This document shows positions 25,964 through 34,253 of a stretch of 64,000 bases of DNA, in pieces (position 1 is the first letter of the stretch; the number at the start of each line of letters is the position of its first letter). The stretch covers positions 1-64,000 of the forward strand of contig JAQZBN010000006.1 of assembly GCA_029238935.1 (NCBI GenBank), read 5' to 3'. Source of the stretch: Herbinix sp. (GTDB lineage: Bacteria; Bacillota; Clostridia; Lachnospirales; Lachnospiraceae). Below the pieces are notes generated by a model, which was not told where the DNA came from, did not search any database, and saw nothing but the letters and a program-made list of their open reading frames with translations. Position numbers and translations under genes: made by a program.

Positions 25964-26586
25964 TAGAATATTTTTTTAATAATCAAAAGTATAATTTTGA
26001 AGTAGATCCATCACTGTTTTCCCCTAAGAGGATTGACAGGGGAACCGAATGTTTGCTAGAGAGAGTTGTCTTTACGAATTCGGATAAAGTTCTTGATTTA
26101 GGTTGTGGATATGGGGTTGTAGGAATTTTGATTAGTCAATTTGTGAATCAAAATAATGTGTATATGTCAGATGTATCAGAAGTGGCTGTAAAATTGGCAA
26201 TTAGAAATGCGAAGGACAATGGAATCGATAATCCGAAGGTGATTTTAAGTAACGGATTTTCCAATATCATTGATAAAGATTTTTCGATTATTCTATCGAA
26301 TCCGCCATATCACGTGGATTTTAAAATTCCAAAAGAGTTTATAGAAAATGGATTTCGTCATCTTAAGTATGGTGGTAAAATGTATATGGTAACAAAAAGA
26401 AGAGAATGGTATTTGAAAAAGCTAAAGAGTGTATTTGGTGGAGTAAAAGTTTATGAAAGTGATGGATACTATGTTTTTGAAGCTGAGAAAAGACGGATAA
26501 TGCAAATGGCGAAGCAGGACAAAAAGACGATGTCAAAAAAGCTATTAAGGAAATATGGTAAGCAACATAAACTTCCATTAATTTGA
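25960..26586 (+). CDS. RsmC-like class I methyltransferase
   Basis: A 208-residue SAM-dependent enzyme: motif I VLDLGCGYGVVGILIS at about 45-60, acidic motif II YMSDVSE, and the catalytic LSNPPYH at about 113-119. NPPY is typical of enzymes methylating exocyclic amino groups; the fold order resembles the catalytic half of RsmC (16S rRNA G1207). The C-terminal 35 residues are basic and may bind RNA. It overlaps the kinase gene by ATGA and is followed by a two-way terminator. A target other than rRNA is possible. Confidence 0.8.
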   Translation: MIEYFFNNQKYNFEVDPSLFSPKRIDRGTECLLERVVFTNSDKVLDLGCGYGVVGILISQFVNQNNVYMSDVSEVAVKLAIRNAKDNGIDNPKVILSNGFSNIIDKDFSIILSNPPYHVDFKIPKEFIENGFRHLKYGGKMYMVTKRREWYLKKLKSVFGGVKVYESDGYYVFEAEKRRIMQMAKQDKKTMSKKLLRKYGKQHKLPLI

Positions 26587-26712
26587 TATTTATGTATTTA
26601 ACAGGATTAAAATAATAAAAACAGTTGGTATTCGAGTAACCCAATATTATGATGATCATACATACCAAGCTTTCATGCTGAATAATCCACCCAATATTCA
26701 ACATTACAGAAA

Positions 26713-26758
26713 AATCCTCCAAGATTTATGGTTGCTTGAAAATTAATCTCGGAGGATT
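26713..26758. terminator. bidirectional terminator
   Basis: AATCCTCC-a-AGATT (from 26713) pairs with AATCT-c-GGAGGATT (to 26758). A-run before and T-run after let it serve the converging methyltransferase and ABC-F genes. Confidence 0.75.
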
Positions 26759-26778
26759 TCATTATAGAATGTTCAAAT

Positions 26779-28518
26779 TTATATTTTTTCTATCAATAGT
26801 TCTAACTCTTCGGATAACTCCTTCGCCTGTAAGAAGTCTGTATTTTTTAACGCCAATTCAATCTTTGTTTCAACTTCTTTTTTCGTTTGTTCCAATTCTA
26901 AGTAGTCTTTATCAAAATGATTTGCATAGATCATCTTTCTAAATTTACGCATACTCATCTTTCGAATTGATTTATCCTCAATAATAAAAACATAATCCAT
27001 GCAGTTTACAATAAAGTAAAAATCATGTGAAACCATTAATATGGCTCCTTGATAGTTTTCGATTGCTTTTTCTAGAGCTATTTGAGAATAAGTGTCCAGA
27101 TGACTGGTCGGCTCATCAAGCAGTAGCATATTTGCTTTCGAAGCGGATATTTTAGCTAATTGAAGAATATTCTTCTCACCACCGGATAAGGATCCAATCT
27201 TTTGATGAGTGATATCCTCTTCAAAACCATAACCTAATAGATAAGAGTTAATCTCTTGATATGTTTTAAAACCAGCTTCTAGAAATTCCTCCATGATAGT
27301 ATTCGACTCATGTAGCATCTCACCTTGAAGCTGAGATAAAAACGCCACATCAATACCTTCGCTTATCTCAATCGAAGGATGGTTATTTTTATAGATATCA
27401 CGGAGCAAAGTTGTTTTTCCTGTACCGTTTGACCCAATAAGAGCGACTTTATCATTAGATTTTATTTCGAAGCTAACATTTTCTAGAAGTACATCTTCAA
27501 ATGCAACACTGTAATCATTGACTTTTAAAGCTACGGTTGCTTCGAGCTCATTTGCTGATGGGAAGCATATATCTGGTTGCTTGATATCTACAAAGGGTGC
27601 TTTAATTCTGCGAGCTTCTAATCTTTCTTGAATTTTAAGTCTGGCATAGAGTGCTTTTCCTCTGGCAGCCTCCGAATCGTAAGAGGCTTTCGCTCTTAAA
27701 TTATTAATGATCTTCTCATTTCGTTCAATTTCTTCGGTATCGATTGCAGCCAGCTCTTGTAGTTCAATTTTTCTTAATAACAAAGAGAAATTGTAATCAA
27801 TATAACGTCCATCAAACTCTTGAAGCTCCGTGTTTTCTAGATGTATAATTTTATTAAAGCAATGATTCAGTAAATACCTGTTATGGGTAATAATTAGCAT
27901 GATACCTTTGTGAGAATTGATAAGATTTTTAAGTGAATTGAGATTATCAAAATCTAAATATACATCCGGTTCATCCATAATCATTAAATCGGGATTTGTT
28001 AACATTTCCTTAATTACTTGAATTAGTTTAAATTCACCACCACTCAGTTTTGAGACCATTAAATTTTCATGTTTACCTAGGTTTGCTAAATTTAACTTTT
28101 TCGAAATGTTATTTTCGTAATCGTCCCCACCAATTGCTTGAAATGCATCCAAAGCTTGTTGGTACTTTTCCAGTAATGGATCAAGATCTGTGGATGTTTC
28201 CATTTCAGCACAAATTAAATTTATTTCGTTTTGTAGTTTTATGAATTCTTCTGCTACATACTCAAACACTGTTATTTCGTTAGATTTTTCTACTTGGGAG
28301 AACTGACTTACATACCCAATTCTGCAATTGGGGTCAATCTCTAGTTTTCCATCGTACATATATCGATCCGGATTTAGAAGGATATCGATCAGGGTACTCT
28401 TTCCGCTACCACTAGTTCCTATAAAAGCACAATGTTGACCATCTTCTAGTGTAAATGATATTTTATTAAATAGATCCTTTTGGGGAAATGAGTAGGACAA
28501 GTTTTCAACTTTTATCAT
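26779..28518 (-). CDS. ABC-F ATPase, probable ribosome protection protein
   Basis: ATG 28518 (MIKVENLSYSFPQKDLF) follows AGAGAGG and gives 579 residues. Two ATPase domains are complete: Walker A GTSGSGKS and GSNGTGKT, signatures LSGGEFK and LSGGEKN, Walker B LMIMDEPD and MLLLDEPTSHLD. There is no transmembrane segment. A helical linker of about 80 residues with basic RAKASYDSEAARGKALYARL joins the domains, the region that reaches the peptidyl transferase centre in antibiotic-resistance ABC-F proteins. The C-terminus is a coiled coil. The frame is open upstream to ATG 28572, across a terminator hairpin. Which drug it counters cannot be read from the sequence. Confidence 0.88.
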   Translation of the reverse strand: MIKVENLSYSFPQKDLFNKISFTLEDGQHCAFIGTSGSGKSTLIDILLNPDRYMYDGKLEIDPNCRIGYVSQFSQVEKSNEITVFEYVAEEFIKLQNEINLICAEMETSTDLDPLLEKYQQALDAFQAIGGDDYENNISKKLNLANLGKHENLMVSKLSGGEFKLIQVIKEMLTNPDLMIMDEPDVYLDFDNLNSLKNLINSHKGIMLIITHNRYLLNHCFNKIIHLENTELQEFDGRYIDYNFSLLLRKIELQELAAIDTEEIERNEKIINNLRAKASYDSEAARGKALYARLKIQERLEARRIKAPFVDIKQPDICFPSANELEATVALKVNDYSVAFEDVLLENVSFEIKSNDKVALIGSNGTGKTTLLRDIYKNNHPSIEISEGIDVAFLSQLQGEMLHESNTIMEEFLEAGFKTYQEINSYLLGYGFEEDITHQKIGSLSGGEKNILQLAKISASKANMLLLDEPTSHLDTYSQIALEKAIENYQGAILMVSHDFYFIVNCMDYVFIIEDKSIRKMSMRKFRKMIYANHFDKDYLELEQTKKEVETKIELALKNTDFLQAKELSEELELLIEKI

Positions 28519-28540
28519 AGTATTACCTCTCTTTATCAAT

Positions 28541-28568
28541 AAAAAAGAGCTTGTAAAAATAAGCTCTT
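28541..28568 (-). terminator. attenuator hairpin ahead of the ABC-F gene
   Basis: On the minus strand AAGAGCTT (28568-28561) pairs with AAGCTCTT (28552-28545), loop of 8, followed by four more T. It ends only 22 bases before the ABC-F start, downstream of its probable promoter, so it can stop transcription before the gene. Confidence 0.7.
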
Positions 28569-28575
28569 CCATATA

Positions 28576-28599
28576 TTATCTTCTTAGTCGTATTGTCAT
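28576..28599 (-). CDS. putative leader peptide MTIRLRR
   Basis: A seven-codon frame, MTIRLRR, ends 8 bases before the attenuator hairpin. It holds Arg-Leu-Arg, the +X+ motif at which macrolides arrest ribosomes in ErmD-type leaders. No clear ribosome binding site precedes it, and its ATG lies in the stem TGTCATA/TATGACA, which weakens the call. A real regulatory peptide is an inference. Confidence 0.35.
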   Translation of the reverse strand: MTIRLRR

Positions 28600-28643
28600 A
28601 AAAGAATATTTTGCTATGACATTACTTTTACTATATCGTTGGT

Positions 28644-28672
28644 AGCATAACACTTTTTACGACTTATTTCAA
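28644..28672 (-). promoter_or_regulatory. probable promoter of the ABC-F transcript
   Basis: On the minus strand TTGAAA (28672-28667), 17 bases, TATGCT (28649-28644). A start near 28637 gives a leader of about 120 bases holding the small frame and the attenuator. Confidence 0.45.
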
Positions 28673-29334
28673 TCATTTCATTTTAAGCATATACTAGAAC
28701 AATGAATTTTTAAAGCCTTTGCTTAATAGACACACAAACGAAGTAAAGTTTTTATTATATGACTACCTGAAATAATTTAGCTTGTGTCAATAAGGTAGAC
28801 ACAGAATTTTTAACTTTCTATGCAGAAACTTCATGTACTACAAGAGGAGTCATATCGTTAAATGACCATGTAGTATCCTTTTTCTATAATACCAGGATTC
28901 GTAATATTCAAAGATTGCCTTACTAACAATAATGAAATCGTAGTATTTTTTATGATTGACCTTTCCATTTTCAACAAGTCATGAAAGGATACTAACACCA
29001 ATTCAAATATTTTCGTTAGATAGATTTCATAATTCAATTAGGAAGTAGACTGATAACATCTAAAATGTACTTGTACAAATATAGTATTAAGAAGAATAAC
29101 GCAGTTAATTCACGTAAGATAATATAAGTTGTTTAATAGAAATGGAGAAGCTTCATCAGATCATGGTGAAAGTATGGGAAAAGTTAAAAAGAAAAATTAA
29201 TGAAGTGAAAATTAAGAAATAAAATAAAAGAAGTACAATCAAAGAAGTAAAAATTAAGAAGTAAAATTAAAGAAGTAAAAATCAAAGAAGTAAAAATCAA
29301 TGATGTTAAATCAATGAAGTTGACAAATAGGCTG
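28673..29334. other. gene-free AT-rich region
   Basis: No convincing gene. Bases about 29195-29325 are a run of 16-17 bp repeats of the type AAAGAAGTAAAAATCAA, eight or so copies with drift. The rest is AT-rich sequence full of stops in all frames. TTGACA at 29330 overlaps the following hairpin. Confidence 0.55.
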
Positions 29335-29370
29335 TTTGCAATGCAAACAGCCTATTTTATAAAAATATTG
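29335..29370 (+). terminator. strong hairpin upstream of the sigma cluster
   Basis: AAATAGGCTGTTTGCA (29335-29350) pairs with TGCAAACAGCCTATTT (29352-29367); in practice a 13-bp stem with a small loop, followed by TATAAA. It would insulate the sigma-factor operon. Confidence 0.65.
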
Positions 29371-29434
29371 TATTTATATGTAACGTAATAAGGTTTTCAG
29401 ACACTAACATATGGAAAGGGGGAACAACAGAGCG

Positions 29435-29911
29435 ATGGATTCCATAGAGCAGATATATATGAAATATGCGAAAACCGTATATGGATTTCTTTTAAGTAAA
29501 ACACAGAATCCGGATTTGGCTGAGGAATTGACCCAGGATACCTTTTATCAGGCTGTGAAAAGTATCAAGAACTTTAAGGGGAAAAGTAATGTATCCACTT
29601 GGCTTTGCGGGATAGCAAAAAATCTTTGGTTTGAATACCTAAGAAAAAATAAAAATCAAGTTTCGTTGGAAGAAGCATCAGAAATAGCAGTTGATTCCGC
29701 TGAGACAGTATTTTTTCATACTTGGAATAATGTAGAGGTGTTAAAGGTATTGCATAATTTAAAGGATCCTATGAGGGAAGTAATGTATTTAAGACTGATT
29801 GGAAATCTTACCTTCGGTCAGATCGGAGAAATCATGGGGAAAAGTGATAATTGGGCTAGAGTGACGTATTATCGAGGAAAAGAAATTATAATTAAGGAGG
29901 CTAAAATTTAA
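29435..29911 (+). CDS. ECF-type RNA polymerase sigma factor
   Basis: ATG 29435 lies 12 bases after AAAGGGGG and yields 158 residues; an in-frame ATG at 29411 is upstream of that site. Region 2 is YMKYAKTVYGFLLSKT to FLRKNK-like EYLRKNK, with the ELTQDTFYQAVKSI block; region 4 is LRLIGNLTFGQIGEIMGKSDNWARVTYYRGKE. It directs polymerase to a private promoter set. The stop shares a base with the ATG of the anti-sigma gene, so the two are coupled and probably form a sigma/anti-sigma pair. Confidence 0.92.
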   Translation: MDSIEQIYMKYAKTVYGFLLSKTQNPDLAEELTQDTFYQAVKSIKNFKGKSNVSTWLCGIAKNLWFEYLRKNKNQVSLEEASEIAVDSAETVFFHTWNNVEVLKVLHNLKDPMREVMYLRLIGNLTFGQIGEIMGKSDNWARVTYYRGKEIIIKEAKI

Positions 29912-30906
29912 TGGAACATAGAATTCCTTGCCAAATTGTACAGGATTTATTGCCACTATATGTTGAAGAACTGACATCAGAGTTTACAAATACAGAGATC
30001 AAGAAACATATTGAAGTATGTGTTGAATGTAAATCCCATTATAATGATATGAAAAAGACAATTCATAATGAAAATGAAAATAATCAAGAAGATTTAGGTA
30101 AAGAGATTAACTATCTAAAAAAGATTAAGAGAAATACCAATCAAAAGGTGTTTATTGGAATATCCATAGCGTTATTGATCTGTATTACGGCTATTGCTAT
30201 TAAATTATATGTGATTGGATTTCCAACGGATTCTTACTATATTACCTATATGGATGGAGATGAGGAGAATGTTAATTTTGGTGGAGCACTTTATGACATG
30301 TCCTATACGTATAAAGGTTATCGTACGAAAATGAGAGAGGATGGAAAAGAAGAGATTGTAATCTATGCAGCTTTGGCATCCTTTTGGAGGCGGGATATTG
30401 CATTTAATATCGATATCAACAGGAAAGATGTAAAGTCGGAACTATATATTAACGGGAATATAGTTAAACCGGACGGAACTGTTATTACTAAATTAGCAAA
30501 TGACTTATATCACGCAAAAAATAAATATATAGGGGATATGGCTTCCAATGGGAAAATCGTATCAATTCTTGGGATTACTAATACATTAGGTAACTTTAAA
30601 AATTCCTTACAAACTTCTACAGAGCCGTATGGATGGACATTGGAGTTTGTACAAGGTACATCGAATTCAGTAATGTTTGATGAAAGGATGAAAAATTATG
30701 CCTGTGTATTAATAGCATTAATAGATAATTTAGGGGAAGTCGATTGGAACTATACAGTAGAGACAGAAGAGGCTGCAATAGAGCGAAGTAATAATTTAAC
30801 AGAAAAACAATGTACTGATTATGTTGGTGTTCCGATTAAAGAATTCTCTGAAAGCCCAGAAAAAGTCCAGGATTTATTAGATTTCTTAAGTATAAGAAAT
30901 CAATGA
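29911..30906 (+). CDS. zinc-finger (ZAS) transmembrane anti-sigma factor
   Basis: The 331-residue protein has an N-terminal zf-HC2 domain: Cys7, then His33, Cys37 and Cys40 in HIEVCVEC, the spacing of anti-sigma zinc fingers. A lysine-rich stretch leads to one membrane helix (about 80-102, VFIGISIALLICITAIAIKLY). About 225 residues then lie outside the cell; that domain is not recognised. It should hold the sigma factor encoded just upstream until a surface signal arrives. GGAGG sits in the sigma gene 3' end. No site-2 protease motif is seen. Confidence 0.85.
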   Translation: MEHRIPCQIVQDLLPLYVEELTSEFTNTEIKKHIEVCVECKSHYNDMKKTIHNENENNQEDLGKEINYLKKIKRNTNQKVFIGISIALLICITAIAIKLYVIGFPTDSYYITYMDGDEENVNFGGALYDMSYTYKGYRTKMREDGKEEIVIYAALASFWRRDIAFNIDINRKDVKSELYINGNIVKPDGTVITKLANDLYHAKNKYIGDMASNGKIVSILGITNTLGNFKNSLQTSTEPYGWTLEFVQGTSNSVMFDERMKNYACVLIALIDNLGEVDWNYTVETEEAAIERSNNLTEKQCTDYVGVPIKEFSESPEKVQDLLDFLSIRNQ

Positions 30907-31023
30907 GTATTTCATAAGGATTTTTCGTCTTTAGAAAAAATAATATAAATAAGTGTAACCTTTTCTTTATAACTGCTACTAAAGGGTAACTCATGAGTAA
31001 ATAAAGGAAAGGAAACTGATAAA

Positions 31024-31788
31024 ATGAAAAACGAGCAAATATGTTCTATGGTTAAGGATTTAACTCCTATTTATTATAGTAATCAGACTTCAGCTTTCAC
31101 AAAAGAAACGGTTGATGAGCATTTAAGTCAATGCGAAGAATGTAACGTATATTATAAGGCGTTTCAGCAAAACAAAATGGCTGCAACGGAAGAGATAGCA
31201 AAGGAAAAAACGAATTTCTTTGCGAAAGCTGCAGTAAGGATGCGAAACAGGAAAAGAAAGCAGTTCATGTTAATCACAGGATTAATGCTAGCATTCTTCA
31301 TATGTTGGAATAGTACATTCAAGAATACCATTATGGTATCATCTAGTATGGAACCTACCATTGGTATGAGCCAACATTGTCTAATCAATAAACTGGCATA
31401 TACATTCCAAAAGCCGCAGAGTGGAGATATCGTATATCATTGGGCAGATGATATCAGCGGTTATGATATGAATCGTATTGTAGGTGTTCCAGGGGATACG
31501 ATATTGATTGAAAATGGAGTTCTATATGTAGATAATGAAGTGTTTGAAGAATATAAGGGTAAGATTGTGAAGACGAATTCTTCCGTGGAAAGTTATTCCA
31601 TCACTCTTAATGAAGGAGAGTATTTTGTCATGGGTGATAATGTCGAAAATTCTTATGATAGTCGCCTTTATGGAGCTATATTAGAGGATGACATTCAGGG
31701 AAAATTCATGTTAAAATACAAATGGAGAAATTGGTTTGTACAAAGCGAAATAAGAAGTACAGATGATGTAGAGGGAAATGAGGAATAA
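31024..31788 (+). CDS. anti-sigma zinc finger fused to a signal peptidase I-like domain
   Basis: Residues 1-50 repeat the ZAS finger of the preceding gene, with Cys7, His33, Cys37 and Cys40 at identical positions (HLSQCEEC). A helix at about 80-96 spans the membrane. Residues 100-235 are S26 signal peptidase-like: MVSSSMEPT with Ser108 at the nucleophile position, GDIVYHW, NRIVGVPGD and MGDNVENSYDSRLYG. The usual catalytic lysine before Arg in the KRxxGxPGD box is Asn150, so ordinary Ser-Lys catalysis is probably lost. It ends three bases before the next sigma gene, whose anti-sigma factor it may be. Confidence 0.85.
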   Translation: MKNEQICSMVKDLTPIYYSNQTSAFTKETVDEHLSQCEECNVYYKAFQQNKMAATEEIAKEKTNFFAKAAVRMRNRKRKQFMLITGLMLAFFICWNSTFKNTIMVSSSMEPTIGMSQHCLINKLAYTFQKPQSGDIVYHWADDISGYDMNRIVGVPGDTILIENGVLYVDNEVFEEYKGKIVKTNSSVESYSITLNEGEYFVMGDNVENSYDSRLYGAILEDDIQGKFMLKYKWRNWFVQSEIRSTDDVEGNEE

Positions 31789-31791
31789 TGG

Positions 31792-32304
31792 ATGATAGAG
31801 AAAGAATTCGTAGCATTATACGAGACATATTCTGAATTTCTGTTCCACTATATAGGTAAGCTAGTTAATTATCAGGATGATTTGGCTGAGGAATTAACCC
31901 AGGAGACCTTTTACCAGATCTTTATTTCTTTTGACCGGTTTCGAGGAGAATGTGATATCAAGACATGGATGTGCCAGATCGCTAAAAACACCTGTTATCG
32001 TCAATTTCGAAAAAATAAAAGATTAAAATGTATGTCTGATTTATCGGATTTTACAGATGTTTTGGAATGTTTGGAAAAATCACCGGAAGATATATTCGTT
32101 CAAAAAGAACAAAGAAATAAGTTAATACAACTCATTATGCAGCTAAAACCCAAATATAGGGATTTATTGCTGATGTACTATTTTGATGAATTATCAATCA
32201 GGGAGATAGCAAATCAAATGAGAATTACTGAGAATGATGTAAAAGTAGTACTCCATAGAGGGAAAAAGACATTAAAGAAAAAATTAGGAAGTATTACTTT
32301 ATAG
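31792..32304 (+). CDS. ECF-type RNA polymerase sigma factor
   Basis: A 170-residue sigma factor: region 2 with ELTQETFYQIFISFDRFRGECDIKTWMCQIAKN, region 4 with YFDELSIREIANQMRITENDVKVVLHRGKKTLK. It starts three bases after the zinc finger-peptidase gene, with GAGGAA overlapping that gene's end. Unlike the first pair, the putative anti-sigma gene precedes the sigma gene. No autoregulatory promoter pair could be picked by eye. A terminator follows 145 bases downstream. Confidence 0.9.
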   Translation: MIEKEFVALYETYSEFLFHYIGKLVNYQDDLAEELTQETFYQIFISFDRFRGECDIKTWMCQIAKNTCYRQFRKNKRLKCMSDLSDFTDVLECLEKSPEDIFVQKEQRNKLIQLIMQLKPKYRDLLLMYYFDELSIREIANQMRITENDVKVVLHRGKKTLKKKLGSITL

Positions 32305-32449
32305 AAAAGTTAAGTAGCACAAATGGAATACCTTTCTGGGTAACGATAGGTTTTACTGATTGTGGTAAGGCTGATTCGAATAACTAAATGTCAATATACA
32401 TAATAAAAGAGGGATAAAGCTAGCACATAGCTACCAATTGATTAAAACG

Positions 32450-32482
32450 AAAGCCCATGCAAAGAAAATAGCATGGGCTTTT
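32450..32482 (+). terminator. terminator of the first sigma operon
   Basis: AAAGCCCATGC (32450-32460) pairs with GCATGGGCTTT (32471-32481), followed by TATG. Eleven perfect pairs with a ten-base loop. Confidence 0.85.
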
Positions 32483-32493
32483 ATGACGTGGAA

Positions 32494-32522
32494 TTGACAA
32501 GAGTGATTTTATTTGAAATAAT
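32494..32522 (+). promoter_or_regulatory. sigma-A promoter of the sigma fusion gene
   Basis: TTGACA (32494-32499), 17 bases, AATAAT (32517-32522). It directly follows the terminator and precedes the gene at 32610 by 88 bases. Confidence 0.55.
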
Positions 32523-32609
32523 TTTACAAAACACTTATCTTTCTCCAAGGATAAATTACTATATAATTGTAAATGACATGCGCACAGTCAGTACAGGAAA
32601 GGAAAAGAA

Positions 32610-34190
32610 ATGGATCAACGAATAGAGGATCAATTAAATATACTGACGCAAGAATATTTAAGTTCATTTCTTGCCTTTTGCTTAAAACGTACCAGTAACA
32701 TCAAAGAAGCGGAAGAGGTTGCCCAGGAAATAGCCTATCAGTGTGTTAAGTCCATATACTCGGGTAAGAAAATTAATAATCTTAATACTTATCTATGGAG
32801 CATTGCGCACAACACCTATAAACGATGGCTTAACCGGAAGAAAGGTGAGGTCTTTAGAGAGAATATCGACTTATTAGGTGAGATAATTCCATCGGATTCT
32901 GATCTAACTACAGAGATTATAAAATTAGATGAAATGCGAGAGGTTCGGCATACCATTGCGTTGTTGTCTCATTACTATCGAGATGTACTGGTAAGTTTCT
33001 ATTTTGATGAATTAACGATTGGTCAGATCGCCATGAAATATAACCTCACGGAAGAAATGGTCAAGTATTACCTTCAAAAAGGAAGAGTAAAATTTAAGGA
33101 GGCTTACACAATGTCATTGGAGTATGGAGAAAAGAGTTATAAAGCATCAGATTTTTCAATATTTTATAGTGGTATCGATTTTTCCTATGTTAATGTGTGG
33201 CAGTTATTTAAACGAAAACTGCCTGCGCAAATTGCTCTTATTTGTTATGATGCACCTAAAACGATAAGTGAGATTGCATTGGAGACAGGAACACCATCTA
33301 TCTATCTTGAAGATGAAATTAAGTTATTAATTGAAGGTGGTGTTATGATATCACCGGTGAAGAATAAATACAGAACAAATTTTTATATCATGAGAAAGAA
33401 CAGTAGAAAACAATTAGAAGAGCAGTTTGAAAAAATGCATCAGAGTTATATTCCAAAGGTTATTGATAAATTTCTTGCTTATTTACCTGAACTGAAGAGA
33501 ACTAAAATGTTTAAGCATCCGGTAAAGGACGAAAGATATGCATGGATGGTGTTCCAGTTTGTAAATCCGATACCAATGGATGATCATAAGCTAAGGATTG
33601 ATGATAATGATTATCCTGTTATACTATCCTGTGGAGCCAGAGCTTTTATCTTTGCAGAAGAAACAACGATTCCTGAGTGGGCGGGAGGTACATCACCAAC
33701 TAAGTTGGAAGATGTAATTGTATATCCAACCGATATTGGTGTCTTTGGTAAGTATCGACACCAGGACAACTTAAGGAGTAAAGAGAAGTGTCAGGCTCTA
33801 TACGACATTTATATGGGAAACACGAAAGAAGGCGATAAAGAATTATACGCTTCGCTCATCAAGGAGGGCTATGCAATAAAGCAGGATGGAAGCCTATATT
33901 GTGAACTGGCAATGATCGATGTTGAGGTCAGAAATATCTTTCAGAAGATTAATAATGAGCTTCTTCGGGAAGCACAGGATGAGGGCAATGCAATATATCA
34001 GAATATCTGCCGTATGATTAAGAATACAATACCAGATCATTTAAATGAATACGCAAATGGCTATGCGAAAACAGAAACACTCAATTACGCACAAGTATTG
34101 TTTGGAAAAGGATTATATGAAAAAGGTATGATATCAATACCGGAAGAAGGAGATTTAACTCCGGTTGCATGTTATCTGTCAATAAAATAA
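32610..34190 (+). CDS. ECF-like sigma factor with large C-terminal extension
   Basis: Residues 1-170 form a sigma factor: region 2 FLAFCLKRTSNIKEAEEVAQ to IAHNTYKRWLNRKK, and region 4 SHYYRDVLVSFYFDELTIGQIAMKYNLTEEMVKYYLQKGR. The remaining 356 residues are unusual. About 200-285 look like a winged helix (PKTISEIALETGTPSIYLEDEI then an LIEGG turn). After that comes a soluble alpha-beta domain with no recognised family, rich in aromatic residues (YAWMVFQF, WAGGTSPTK). No membrane segment occurs, so regulation may be built in through ligand sensing. It is monocistronic, with its own promoter and terminator. Confidence 0.82.
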   Translation: MDQRIEDQLNILTQEYLSSFLAFCLKRTSNIKEAEEVAQEIAYQCVKSIYSGKKINNLNTYLWSIAHNTYKRWLNRKKGEVFRENIDLLGEIIPSDSDLTTEIIKLDEMREVRHTIALLSHYYRDVLVSFYFDELTIGQIAMKYNLTEEMVKYYLQKGRVKFKEAYTMSLEYGEKSYKASDFSIFYSGIDFSYVNVWQLFKRKLPAQIALICYDAPKTISEIALETGTPSIYLEDEIKLLIEGGVMISPVKNKYRTNFYIMRKNSRKQLEEQFEKMHQSYIPKVIDKFLAYLPELKRTKMFKHPVKDERYAWMVFQFVNPIPMDDHKLRIDDNDYPVILSCGARAFIFAEETTIPEWAGGTSPTKLEDVIVYPTDIGVFGKYRHQDNLRSKEKCQALYDIYMGNTKEGDKELYASLIKEGYAIKQDGSLYCELAMIDVEVRNIFQKINNELLREAQDEGNAIYQNICRMIKNTIPDHLNEYANGYAKTETLNYAQVLFGKGLYEKGMISIPEEGDLTPVACYLSIK

Positions 34191-34218
34191 TGAAACCATA
34201 GAAAAGAAGGTAGGATAG

Positions 34219-34253
34219 AAAGCCCTGCAATTTAGTGATTGTAGGGCTTTTTT
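34219..34253 (+). terminator. terminator after the sigma fusion gene
   Basis: AAAGCCCTGCAAT (34219-34231) pairs with ATTGTAGGGCTTT (34238-34250), one G-T pair, followed by TTT. Confidence 0.88.

Noticed and set aside
29141-29221. 26-codon frame MEKLHQIMVKVWEKLKRKI...
   Set aside because: It arises from the lysine-rich repeat run, has no ribosome binding site and no neighbouring context.
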